Assembly: GCA_021029095.1 (NCBI GenBank)
Contig: JAJOHG010000001.1
Coordinates: 248,001 to 312,000 of the forward strand
Reading direction: 5' to 3'
Source of the DNA: Phellopilus nigrolimitatus
Lineage: Eukaryota; Basidiomycota; Agaricomycetes; Hymenochaetales; Hymenochaetaceae
Length of the DNA stretch: 64,000 bases
Positions 11,677 through 24,000 of the stretch are shown one piece after another (position 1 is the stretch's first letter; the number at the start of each line of letters is the position of its first letter). The notes under the pieces were generated by a model that saw only the letters and a list, made by a program, of their open reading frames with translations, was not told where the DNA came from and made no database searches. A program made the position numbers and the translations under genes.

Positions 11677-12070
11677 GGAACTGATCCTACATTGATCAAG
11701 ACGGATGAAGGCTGTCTTTAGAATACTGCAAGGGCCGCGGGAACGTACAACATCGCGTCAACAGCCGTCTGCGCGTCGCGCCGCGCCACAAATATAGATC
11801 AGTCTCAACTTGTCCGAAGTCCGTATACTATCAGTCTGCGCACCCACTCTTCTCTTCACCTTTTTCTTGTCTTCCTCTACTGCGATTCAAGTGTACCTTT
11901 ATACCTACATTTCTTGCTGCGCTTCTTGTCCATATAAAAGAAAACGATACCCCTCTAGCTCTTGTTTCAAGCGACATCACGTCTGCATCTCTAGTGTACT
12001 CTTTCCGACGACTTGGGCAATCGCGGTGTTTATTCTCGCGTTGGACTTCTTGTTTCCCTGAGGATTTAAT
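11677..12070. promoter_or_regulatory. Divergent promoter between the RCC1-repeat gene and the RdRP gene
   Basis: A divergent intergenic region of about 390 bp. It carries a TATA-like box (TATAAAAG at 11933-11940) followed by pyrimidine-rich sequence, oriented towards the plus-strand RdRP gene. No coding signal is visible. Confidence 0.45.
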
Positions 12071-15000
12071 ATGCCTCCTCGTTATGCGGACGATGTGTTC
12101 TCAAATGGCCTGCAGCGGGCTGACGGGCGTTATAGTGACGCCAATGCATGCAGTGGCAGCGGTATCATTTCCAAGAAGCGTGGTAATTACTCATCGCTCT
12201 CAGAGGTCATACATACTGAGAAACGAAAAATCAAATTCAGTCGACGATATATTCACGTCTCCGTCCGTAACACCGACGAAGGCTACGCCGCGCACAACGA
12301 ATGTGAGATCGCCCAAGAAAGCAAATAGAATCATGGCAGAGAAAAGCGTCGACACAGCCGAGTTGCATGGTGAGCTTGGTTCAAAGTCTTGTTCAACCAT
12401 GTGAGATATGATATAATTGATAGTGCTCTCAACAGAGGAAAAGAATAGAAAGAACTCCGAGTTCCCTGCGAAGGCGCCGCGTCGTGAACTTCAGCATCCG
12501 CCTGAAGTAAAGGCACCTCGGACCTTCATAGCATCCAGCCAGGCATGTCAGAGAAAGACTTATATTTGCTCCTTGCTAATGGAAATCCAACCGCAGAAGT
12601 CGTTTTGGGAAGGTGAATCAGACGAGGAAATAGATGAATTGATTAGCCAATGGGAGGAGCATGAAGGTATGTGTCGAATTGTTCTAGTCTGTCTATATTT
12701 GTGTCTTAGAGACTATCCACACATCTGCTTTTATACAGTGGAAGACAGTAAGTGCATTTATACCATCTAGTCTTCAGTAAATAATTTATCTATTTCTATA
12801 GTGATGGACACTCAACCCACTGACAAGCAAATTTCGCCCAACTTGGGCTCTGGATCGTCAGGGTCCTCTTTCTCGTCTGTAGAGACGGTGTCAACAGACA
12901 AGACTTCAGTGGATTCTGATGTTTCGCGCGTGGCAGTGGCTGAAAGCCCACGGCGGAGGAAGCGATGCGAGAGCCCTGGCAGCGAATGCCACCGTCCCCG
13001 TCTAATGCCAGCGAATTCACCGCAAATTGGTGATGAATGTCGACGTACCGGCCCGGGTTCATCAAAGTCTTTTCAAAAACTGCGCGTTGATACAGTTGGT
13101 CCCGCTGCTACTCCACGGCCGGGATTTCTTCGACAAAAACATATTGTTGAAAGCCCGACGGTGATCACTGCGATTTCATCCCATGCTCGAGAGTCCAAAC
13201 AGCTTCGTCCCATTCCGCGCAATCCTGGGCGCGGAGCCGCCGTAACAAACACATCCGCCGTGACAGCGAACGGCATTGTTCACTCAAGCACGCCGAAAGC
13301 TAACGTTGCACCTTCAACGAGCTCTGCTTCTTCGTCTCAGTTGCCTGTCAATCCACAGCCCGTCAAGATACATGAAGTCGACTTGAACCGACACCGCTTC
13401 TTAATTGCTCACGACAAGCGCGCGCAAGCCCTCATGGACAAATACCGTATTGCGAAGGGCGTGCAGTTCGAGATTGCGCGCGGTGTTACACAGCAGTGGT
13501 GGGACTGGGACGATGTCACGGAGGGTAAGATAAAGGCGCTGACCGGGTCGAATTTGGAAAAGGCTGGAGAAGTTGCCAACGTTATTGGGTCCAAAGGTCC
13601 GAGGTCGGCTGCGAGCGCGGCTGTCGTAGCATCAAGACGGGCCATATAGTGTGTAATTCTTCACTTTTGTCAGCAATTGGACGCTAATCACTACATGCAG
13701 TGCGGAACTAGATCGTGAACACTTGGCATTCGTGGAGGGCAAGGGAAGAGGTTTAGGACTCATGGGGCCATGGTGCGGAGAAGACAATTGGCACGGTGGT
13801 CGTGTTCAGCTCAACGCACGGCTGCGCGTCAAGGAGGATAAGATAAAGGGAGGGCAGCCCTATTTCATCACCTTGGAAAACTTCGGACATGGAAAGTCCA
13901 ATCGTGTCACCCGGTACATGACGTCTCTCTCAATCTTGCAGCTGAAGATCGGCGAGGACGCAAAAAAAGCCCTTCAAGATGGACTGATCGACTTTCTCGC
14001 GCAGCGCTTCGTACTCTGTGGCCGCCAGTTCGTTCCATTTCACCCAAAGGAGGACAAAGTGTATTGCGTGGAGATCAACGAGGATTTGGAGCGTATTTCA
14101 GTTGAAGCGTTGGGCGATAACTTCAGACTTTCCTTCGATACATTCATCCGATGGCACAACTCGTTAGAATTGAATGCTTCTCAGGTATGGCCGTCATGTT
14201 CATGCTTCACACCGAAATTGCTGACAAAAAAACACAGCCGATCTCTAAGTGGGCGACTAGATGGGCGCTGTCTCTGTCGACATCGAAGCCTGTTCTTGAA
14301 TTTGCAGCCGAGAATATTTATTTAGACTTTCCGGATGTTTGTATGTTACCAGAATTTATGGCTTTAATTGCTTGCTGAAATGATTTTCTTACTGCTCGCA
14401 GATGCCGAAGGCCAAAACCGCACGACAGACACGATGATGACTGATGGATGTGGTTTTATAAACCAGTCCGCCTTGGCAGAAATGGCAAGGCTCATGAACA
14501 CTTACTGTTCGACGGCAGTTCAAGGTCGTATCGCTGGTGCAAAGGGTCTCTGGCTCCTTCATCCCGATCTACAACATCGCAGTCTCGATGAGCCGCCGAA
14601 GATCTGGGTTCGGGATTCTCAGCTCAAGGTCAAACATGTACCCACAGCTCAGTGGGAGCGATCCCACCGCATCTTCGACCTCGTGCGCATCCAACGGCTC
14701 ACCGTGCCAAGCAGCCTGTATATGCAAACTATACAAAATATGTCGTACAATGGCGTGAAGGATGAAGTGTTTGTGGACCTCCTGGAGGTCGGCTTGAAAA
14801 AGGAGATTGATGCCTTGACCTCCTGGGATGGACCTAATGCAAGAACTCGTCTGGCTAAGGCGGTTGAAGATGCCGGGGGTGTTACAGGCTCGCGTCTCAG
14901 CCGGCTCTCTGGCCACGATGCTCGCATGTTCGGATTCATTCGCGACGAGAAATTCGGCGCCATCGTCGATGATGATGAAGAAGAGAAAGGTCTGATTGAA

Positions 15001-16997
15001 CGGGACTTCAACAGCGGTCAACCAATCTCACTGTACGAACTCGTGCGTGAAATGCTGCAGGCCGGATTCACGCCGCTGCGAAATCACTTCCTGCGCGAAG
15101 AATTAAAGCAAATCGTTAAAAATGTGACAAATGCATACCTAGAACAATATCACATCCCGATTGAACGGTCTGCGGAGGCTTTCATTGTACCTGGTGCGTA
15201 CCGGCCAACTCATTGATATGTCTCGTTCTGCATGGCTAATGGGTGAGACTAGATCCGCACGGTGTTTTAGCAGAAGGGGAAATCTTCTTTCGCAGCGCAA
15301 CAAAAGATGTCGGTGACCCGACAACGTCACCTGACCCCCGTACTTTCCTGGGTCCTGTTTTGGTGAAATTGACACTAGGCCGTTGCGTTAGAGGTTAATA
15401 TACTGAATTTTGCCAATCAGGTAACACGCAACCCTACAGGGGTAGCATCTGATGTGCGGAAGGTAAGACAAATGATGCAGGCGCAGACTTCGTATTCACC
15501 ATTGCTTTTTAGGTCACCGCTGTCCACCACGATAAGCTTCTGTCGTATAAGGATGTCATCGTTTTCTCGACCAAAGGCCCTCGATCTCCTGCAAGTACGT
15601 ACGGTGTTTCTTTTCCCCTGTGAATTGGCATTCAGGAAATTGAATTATTATCACTATTTCTCTCAGGTTATCTTGGCGGAGGAGGTACGTCTGTAATGGC
15701 GAATGACGAACTATCTTTAACCCGAGCTCATATGTGTAACTGGTTTCTTCAGACTATGATGGCGGTATGTGCTATTTAAGATTGACTCATATTACTTCTG
15801 ATCTTGTTTATCAGACACCGTGACGATAATTGCCGAACCCAAAATCGTTGATGCTTTTGAAAACTCCCGCATCGTCGATCCGCCCTCAGACCTTCGCAGC
15901 GGGTTTGAACGGGAGATCGAGGAGGTTTCCGCTTTCATTTCGAGAGTGGCGGACCTGCCTGCTTTACTGAAAGAGCGCGAACTGTTGAAGAAGCTCTTGT
16001 CTGGGCTGTCTGACAGTAAGGTTGGGTTGTACTCGAAGTTTCATGACAATGCGGCCTATTCTCTTGGATACGACTCTCCTGAAGCAATCCGTCTTGCATA
16101 TATGTAAGTTGATCCGTTGATTTGTATGATTAAACATGTTCAGAAATTTTGTGCAGGTTCACGACTTGCTTAGACGCCAGCAAGACAGGTCTGCGTGTCA
16201 AGGCGGATGTCTTCAGGGCGGATTCGCGGAAATGGAATAAAGAACGTCCGCTCTGCATGCAGACAAGTGAAGAGAGGAAGAAGAACATGAACAAGGATAC
16301 GTACACAGTTCCCATTGAACGTCCTAAGGACTTTGGGAAATTTGTTCTGGACGCGTTGAGGACCAAAGGAGAAGAGCTACAGAATACTGCCATTAGGGAG
16401 TATGAGGAGATGTGCGATAACGCGGACCAGAGGAAGGATGCGGACCTCGCCGCGCCTTTCAATAGTGCGTTGAAATGGGCAAAAACACTCAAGGACGAAC
16501 GCGGGGTGACAAGTCCAATGGATAATTTGGACCGTATCAAGGCCTTTGTCGAGGGGCTTTGTGAGCTCTACAGGACCAAATTAGGGCAGCACTTTGCAAG
16601 TTCCCCAGTAAAGGGTGCTACGTACAAGCGGAAGGTCACATACGAAAGAGCGGCGAGTTCGAATGGATCCTTGGAAAGCAGTGCCGCAAAACTGCGCGCT
16701 CTCAAACGCGATATTACCTCCGAGTTCGTCGACGGGCCCGACGAATTACCTTACCTATTGCCAGAGACAGTGGACCAGCTCAAAGCCTCCTACGCATATA
16801 TCTACGGGTTCGAGAAGGGAGGAAAGCTCGGACCCCAATTCGCGTTCAACGTCGCTCACGACACATTGTGCGCGATCAAAGCGAAGAAGGAAGGTCGTGT
16901 CTCATTTACACGGGAAGCCGCAGATTATGCGATCTCGAGTGGCAATCTTCTTAAAGCCTCTGCGCTTTTGAAAGCCACTGCGCGGCATGATGACTGA
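12071..16997 (+). CDS. RNA-dependent RNA polymerase of the RNA-silencing (QDE-1/RDR) family
   Basis: A cellular RdRP that copies RNA into double strands for the RNAi pathway. The catalytic double-psi-barrel is recognisable: TDGCGFINQSALAE, LWLLHPD, WERSHRIFDL, IPIERSAEAFIVP, EGEIFFRS, VTRNPTGVASDVRKV and the metal-binding loop GGGDYDGDTVT. The N-terminal third is low-complexity, with a basic Ser/Pro-rich part. I read 13 introns from 12370 on. Exons include a 9-nt microexon (12739-12747), an 18-nt one (15667-15684) and a 12-nt one (15753-15764). The last two carry YLGGG and the DYDG of the catalytic motif. Other introns are 13649-13700, 14185-14237, 14341-14401, 15194-15252, 15363-15420, 15463-15512, 15595-15666, 15685-15752, 15765-15814 and 16104-16156. 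The start is uncertain: the ATG at 12071 is the best candidate, but its link to the next coding frame is unclear. The stop is at 16995-16997. Confidence 0.88.
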
Positions 16998-17235
16998 AAT
17001 TAGATACCTCTGACTCCGACCCATTTCTTGTCCAGGCTATACTTTGCCTTTCGCACGCGTTGTTGTAATATATGTATTCAGTTCCTCGTCCTTGCTGCAT
17101 ATAAACCCGCTTCAGGAAAATCGAGGTCTGAGCCGATCTTCGGCTGAATCTAGGTGATCGGCAAAGGATCGACTCGTCAGATTTAGGCGCAAAACTGTCT
17201 TGAGCAACTTACATCTTGTACACAATCTACTCATC

Positions 17236-18566
17236 ATGGCCCAAACTTATCAGCTTTTCTGCTTGGGCAACCCCCTGCTCGATATGCAGGTTACTGATGG
17301 TGAAAAGCTTCTCGAAAAGTACAAACTGAACGCAAACGACGCCATCCTGGCAGGCGACGACCAAGCCCAGATGTATGCGGGTTTTCGCGGATCTCAAAAT
17401 ACCAGACGGCTCATTCGCTTTCCCCGACAGCTACGACGATCTCGTGCAGAATTACAAACTCACCTATGTTGCGGGCGGTGCGTCGCAGAACGCGGCGCGC
17501 GGCGCTGCAGTCAGTACCATTCTGCTCTTAGTTCCGTGGTCGGACACTGATCAGTGATCACCGGATAACAGTACCTTCTCCCGCCGAAATCGGTCGTGTA
17601 TACTGGTTGCGTCGGCGACGACGTGCTTGCTGAGCAGCTGAAGGCGGCGAACGAAAGGGAGGGCTTGACTGATGCTTACCTGGTGAAAAAGGGCGAGAAG
17701 ACTGGTGCATGTGCGGTCGTCATTACTGGGCATCAGCGGTATGTTGTCCACCCTACTAAGATCGCGAAAGTTGTACTCAGTTGATTCTCCAGATCGCTTG
17801 TGACTACCTTGCGGGCCGCCGAAAAGTTTGAGCTTGCATATTTATCATCCCCAGCTATCGCGCCGCTGGTGGAAGGTGCCAAGTTCTTCTATGTCGAAGG
17901 CTTTTTCTTGACCCACGGTATCGAAAGTGTCCTGTACATCGCTAAGAAGGCATCGGAAGGAGGAAAAGTGAGGCACAGTCCTACAATTCCTGACTTGTAA
18001 TAAAAGCTTTGTCCTTTGCTAACGTTATTTGCGCTAGGTATTCGTCCTGAATCTTTCTGCACCATTCATCCCCCAGTTCTTCAAGGTCCAGGTCGAGCAG
18101 GTTTTGCCCTTCTGCGATATCGTCATCGGCAACGAGAGCGAGGCCGAGGCGTGGGCCGAGGCGACCGGCCAGTCTGATAAGACGGACCTCCGCAAGGTCG
18201 CGCAAGCGCTCGCGCTCACTCCGAAATCGAACCCTTCGCGCGCGCGCACAGTAATCATCACGCAGGGCCCGAAGAGCACGATCGTCGTGAATGCGGCAGA
18301 GGGTGCAGAGGCGAAGACGCACTCCGTGGATGCGCTCAAACCCGAGGAGATCGTGGATACGAACGGCGCGGGCGATGCATTCGCCGGCGGGGTGTTGGGT
18401 GCACTTGTTTCTGGCAAGACGCTCGACGACGCCGTGAAAGTGGGCCACACGATGGGCGCGATGTGTGTCAAGCAGGTACGTTTTCGTTTACTAATCAGAG
18501 AATGTGTACTGAGAGCCTCTGCAGATTGGTGCGCAATACGAGTGGCCGAAGGTCCAGGTTTTGTAA
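17236..18566 (+). CDS. Adenosine kinase
   Basis: A PfkB-family adenosine kinase, which phosphorylates adenosine to AMP in the cytosol (purine salvage, methyl-cycle support). The start is the ATG at 17236 (MAQTYQLFCLGNPLLDMQV). Family motifs are YVAGGASQNAARGAA, VVYTGCVGDD, YVEGFFLTHG, NLSAPFIPQFF, DIVIGNESEAEAW and the anion-hole/catalytic DTNGAGDAFAGG near 18356. It ends with IGAQYEWPKVQVL, where only 13 residues follow the last intron. Four introns are clear, the last starting at 18478. One base is extra in the GGG at 17383-17386: the frame continues cleanly (AVFADLKIPDG) only if it is dropped, and no intron fits there. The gene sits about 240 bp downstream of the RdRP in the same orientation. 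Confidence 0.9.
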
Positions 18567-18984
18567 GAGAGTATTGACGTTACGATTTTATGACGAAAAC
18601 TGTATCATCTTCAGGCCCGCTCTCAACAGCGAGGCTTTAACCTTGCATCGTCCAGCTCTCTACGACTTTGTCATAGTTATTTATTGAGTATGCAACAATA
18701 CCAGAACGTCAAAACCAGTGATAACACATATCCAGAAAAAGTTAGAGCAACAGGCAATAATAACCTTACAGACAATTACTGGTAGTAGGGTAGTTATACA
18801 ACAGTTAGCAGTAGAAATAATCTCAGCATCACGAGCCTGTCACGAAGGAGCAGCATATGAAAGCGAGTCCTGAGAAGAAATCAGTTTCACAATATGTTGA
18901 TGACTTAAATTTACTACCCACCTCATTTATTAATTCCTGTATACCTTTACAGGAGAAGTCATCCGTGAAATACGTTAGATACAT
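18567..18984. other. Convergent intergenic region
   Basis: About 420 AT-rich bases between the 3' ends of adenosine kinase and the zinc-finger gene. I see no coding or RNA-gene signal. Confidence 0.4.
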
Positions 18985-20768
18985 TCAGCAAAGGTTGAGA
19001 GGGTACGAACCAGCTGGCAACGCCGATTCACCATCTACTGAAGAGTTTTCTGCTTGGCCCTGTCGATAAAATATGACAAATTAGATGCGTTACATCAAGT
19101 GTGGAACGAGAAGAACGTACTTCTTGGTAAGACGTTTCCCCGTCAGGATCAGCTTCGCCGTCGGCGTCGATATCCATACCCGCGTCTTTATTATCGAAGC
19201 CATCAGTCCCAGTTATAGGAGGCACTGGTCCTAAAGCCTGTTGATCCGCAGCAGCCGTTGTTTCAGAAGCGGATGCGGAGGCACTCCCTTCAGAAGTCGA
19301 AGCGACCTAAACAAGGGAAATGGAGCTGCGTGAACATGATTCGGACGTTGGAGGAACAGTTGACTCACAGACTCTTGCTTTTCGGAACCCGCCTGCGTAA
19401 CCTGGGGGGTGGTAGTAGCAGCTGCTCCATTGAGGGAAGGATCGATAGCAAGCACAGCCTGGAGAGCTTTCTGGACCTCCGCGCTAAGCCCAGCATCGGC
19501 AAAAGTATCCGTCTTAGACACCTTGTCTATCTCTTGAGTTTTCTCGTCGCTCTCTCTCGCAGTTGAAGAAGTGTCTCCCAAGGATGGATCAATATTGCTG
19601 TCCGGCTCGGGTGGAGGTTCGTCAGAAGGTTTATCAGCAGATTCCGTATTCACAGCAGGCGGCTGGGGGGGATTGGGATTGACTTGCATTGTCACTAGTC
19701 CGTGAGGAAGATGATGCATAGGCAAAGCAGGTTGTCCGTCAGGCGTGCGATAGTATGCACCAGGAGCGTAATAACCTGGTGGAGGAGGATGTACAAAAGT
19801 GATAGGACCAGGATGAGGGCGAGGCATATTCGGCGTTTCTTGAATCCATGGAGGATTCGGAATCCACGTATGGAATCTTGCGGCCGATGTCGGTATTTGT
19901 GTCGGTTGATAAGTTGAGGGGTCTAGAACGCCATTAGGAGTGCGAGGAGGAACAAAAACTTTAAGAATGAAGCGAAGCCATGTTTAATAGGAAAATAGAA
20001 TGAGGAGGATGACTTACCTGGATTAATAGTATTCTGTCTGTAATAACTCTGAGAACCACTTGATGGCCCCGATGCATTCATTCGAGGCATTACTGTTTGA
20101 ACCGGTGCTGATGACGAAGCATTCGTGGAGGACGAGGCGCCATTATTTCTGTCCTTTGTGCTAGGACTACCGCTCCTACTTCTAGGGGCAGACGCGCTGG
20201 AGCCTTCGCCATCGCCTTCCGCTTCATTACTGTTTGGGGGATCAACGGGGTCGATGATGATTCCGTTATGTCTAAGACAAAGCTCGAGCTCAGCTCACTA
20301 GGAGGATTTATGCTTTCGAGCGCACCGTGACTTTTGGTGACGTCTCAATGCGTCGGTCTGCAGTGAAGATCAGTTAGGTGAGTGTCAGAACAAAAACGTC
20401 GCTCTCACCCGTGTGAACGTCGCATCACATTGCGGACATAAGCTTTAGAAGTCAGAGAAGTAAATAATTTGCATTGTTTCTGAGGACGTCCAAGCTCACA
20501 CAGGTTGTGAAGTAGGAAGCATATGTAGCTTTGTCGTCCGCTGGTGCCTCTTGAGATCAGCCTCGCGAGCAAACTCCTTATTACATCCATTGATCTTGCA
20601 AGGCCATACGCCGCTTTGCAGTTTCTTAGCTTTGGCCGTCGCTCGCGGTTTCTTGGCCACTGTTTTCTTCTCCTCGGCCTGAACGTTCGACAGCGTTCAA
20701 AACACGCCCCTTGATGCGTAGAACGCGTGCGCAGAGCTCACCGGTTGTTTTACATGGGCACGAACCAT
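18985..20768 (-). CDS. C2H2 zinc-finger protein with Pro/Ser-rich tail
   Basis: A spliced gene for a putative transcription factor. The ATG at 20766-20768 (MVRAHVKQP) leads into a lysine-rich segment (KKTVAKKPRATAKAKKL), then finger 1, CKINGCNKEFAREADLKRH followed by QRTTKLH. After an intron comes finger 2, CPQCDATFTR, with TDALRRHQKSRH completed across another intron (acceptor next to 20273). The rest is low-complexity: a Ser/Gly-rich stretch, a Pro/Tyr-rich part (VHPPPPGYYAPGAYY), and an acidic C-terminus (GMDIDADGEADPDGET). The last exon ends at the stop at 18985-18987. A longer N-terminus from an ATG at 20900 is possible. The target and role cannot be told from sequence. DNA binding is inferred from the two fingers and the basic patch. 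Confidence 0.7.
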
Positions 20769-21092
20769 GTTATTTGAGGTGAGTCGCGTTATTGAGCTGA
20801 AGACACGACGTGCAAGGCGCGGTATATGCGCGGTGGCTGACCTGACTAGAGGTGGCTGGTACGGTGGCGTTGGCAAGTCGTTGGAAGTGGCGAGCGCCAT
20901 TCCGGACGCAACCGCTCCCGTTTATCTCCGCTTGAATAAAGGGTCCGGTGTTCTCAGCATATACATATATTCCCACGCACTATTCGGACTGCAGGAGTAT
21001 GAGACGGGCCATTTATTACTTATGGTTTAAGAAAGACATAAGATATGACATACGGTATCATGTAACCAAAATACAGGAAAGAGGAGCGGGTT
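20769..21092. other. Region between the zinc-finger gene start and the dynactin gene end
   Basis: About 320 bp that must carry the promoter of the minus-strand zinc-finger gene and the 3' end of the dynactin gene. The open frame upstream of the zinc-finger start (to 20900) could be an N-terminal extension. Confidence 0.3.
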
Positions 21093-24000
21093 TCAGCGGG
21101 CAGCCCCGAAAACACTGGCTTTCTCCAATAATCCCTTCACCCGTCTACTTAATTGCTCTGCCTCGTGCTTCCTCTCCAATAGCTGGTGCGAGGGCGTCAG
21201 TTTCTTTGGCATCCAGCCTCGAACGTGCTGAGCTGTGTCTGTCCTCTTCTTGTTGATAATGGATAGATCAACAACGCGCGGCGACGAAGAGAACGTAATC
21301 ACGTCTCGATAAAGAGCATTGGTCTCGGTTGCGAGAGAACGGAGAGACGGTGTGCGCGGCTCTTCAGGGTCACTATCAGATTCGCTCGAAGAACCTGAAG
21401 GATCCAAGGGCGGTGTGCTAGGTCTCGAAGGGAGATCTGGTATTGGCGGGAGCGCTTGTATTTCTTTAAGTAGATCCTGGCCCTTGAGATACGAGTTTTC
21501 GCGCCGTAAATACCTCACAGCACCTCGCAAAGCCTCGATCTAGACAGCATAAGCACTTGATATTAAACAAAAGGGACTGCTTACCTGTTCGAGAAGATGC
21601 GATGTCTCGAGATTGCTTTCCACCGCAGTGACGTTTTCCGTCTCCGCGGATTGAGGGCCTACGGAAGCTGGCCGAAAAAATATGTCAGAAACAAACATGG
21701 ACTCAAATTGATTCGCTTACGCTGTCGTTCCAAGCCAGCTGTCAGCTGTTTGAGCTTCGCATTATCCTGCTCCAACACGTCCAAGTCCGACTGGAGCTGC
21801 TCAATGGCTTCCTCGTATGAGCGCTCCTGCTTCCTAGCCTTCGTAATCTCAGTCTCCAAGCTGGATATAGCATCGGCTTGTTTCTTGACAGTATCCAGAC
21901 GTCGTTCCATAAGCTCGATCCGGACGCTCGATTCCTGGATAGTTTGATCTCTTGACCGAATGCCACGAGCAAGCCCTTGGATCTCTTCGTTAAGCTGTGT
22001 CACCTTCCGTTCGGCCTCCACATTGACTGCCAAAGTTGCTTTGATTTCCTCAACGCGAGTGACCCAAGGCGCAGTCCCGGAAACTAAAATTTTACTTATC
22101 AACATTGTTTTAGGACGTCGTGAAAGTATAAGGACTCACTCTTGAGAATGTTCTCGGGATCAAGAGCCATAGGTATCACAGCACCAGCTTCCTGTATCAG
22201 ATTACTGACGGCTTCGCTCACGACATCCCAAGACACCTCGTTCTTTTCGCCCTTACCAAGACTCGCTGCTGCGATTTGTTTCACGAAATCGAGTACAGCC
22301 TTCGTTTGTAGTGTACCCTTATTATTTCGTATATCAGCGAGATAGGGAACAACAGTTTGTCCGAGCTACAAGTCATGCATTGTAAGGGACTAGCAATGAG
22401 CTATAGGAGAAAAGAACGAACCTGAACGCCGAAATTGACCATCTCAACATTAGTTAAGGCCTTGAGCTGAGGAAGAAGGTGTGGCCCTAAAGCCGCGGAT
22501 TCTTGTGTGAGCTCCTCCAAGCGCTTCGTCAATTTCCTGAGGAAGAAGAAAAAGTCATCAGAAGGGAGATCGATTGTTGTGAATATTGCTTACTTCGACA
22601 AATTTTTTGCTCCTTTGCTTTGGTCCAGAAGCCGTTGTAATGGCTCGAAGAGCTTGACGGCAGGATCATCGTCAAGTTCGATAGTCACGTCTAAAAGCAG
22701 AATAGAACGTTCGTCAGAGATCATCGGAATGCTATCTGACATCAGACAGACCTCCATCATTCATGATCTCTGAGAGACTAGTATGAACTAACGCCAACGA
22801 AGCTGAGAAGAGGTCCAGATCGTTGTCGAAACTCTGCACATAGCCAAATTCACGATCTCCCAGATCATGATCAAACGCGTTGAAGTATGTTTCTGCAAGG
22901 TGCTCGTATTGCTGGTGGGCTCTGCAAGTAACCCATGAGCACCACATAAAGGGCATTTGCAAGTCAAAGCGTACTTAGACATATCGGCATAGCATTCCAT
23001 GTCGCGGAACTCCTCGCGGCGAAGCAAATCAATATGTGTATCAAAACGTTTCTCCAACGGGGCAATCTCCGGGTAGACCCTCCCAATAGTGAGGAAAGAC
23101 TCTACATCGCAGCGCTTGAGTACAGAAGCGAAACGTTTGCACAATGTTGACACGATGCTGATCAACCCTCTCATCTATGTCCGTGTTTGATGAGATTACC
23201 TCTCGCAAAGGGGAAAAATGCCCTCATACCTCGCAAGTCCTGACTAAAACGTCTGAAACGCGACCATTCAAGGATTCGGGGAGCCCGTGGATTGTCCCGA
23301 CCACAGAGTTTATGAGATCTGCCTTTGCCGCCATACGCTGGAAATATAGGTAGCAATGTGTCGCAACGCTGTCCGTCTCGATATAAAGTTGAGGAAGATA
23401 TGGCTATGGAAGATGAATTCGTTCAAAGTTGGGGTAAACGTATTAGATCACTGCATTACATACCTGGACGATGCCGAGTAATTCTTTGGTCTCCTTCAGT
23501 TCAATTTTGCGAAGTTCCAGTTCAATCAACCGTGCCTGGTTTTTAGAAGCAGAAGACTGAAGCTTGAGATTGACAGACATCATGGCCGCTGTTTGAGACG
23601 CCACTGTAGCAGATTCATCCTGGGCATTTTGATTTTGTGTGCGCAAAATATCAAGCTCCCTGGTTGATTTTGATCTATAAAACCGAATCTCGACAAGAAC
23701 GGATGAACGTACGCTTGGAGTTGTAGAACGAGCTCTCTGAATTGGTTAATGGTACCCTCAAAGTCTTGACAGGCATCCTCTAGATCACTGATCTTGTGAG
23801 CCTGTTCTCTGCTCTGAGAATCCTTTTGTTCTATTAAAACATCAGGTTAGACCTCTCCAAGCTCATTGCACTACTGCCCACCTATCTCTTCTTGTAACTG
23901 CTTTTCCGTTTCAACATGGTTCTCCTCGAGTTCATCATTAAGCTCCTTCAAGGCTTCTAAGTCCTCAATGGTAATAGTCATTTCTGCAATTTTCTGCGAA

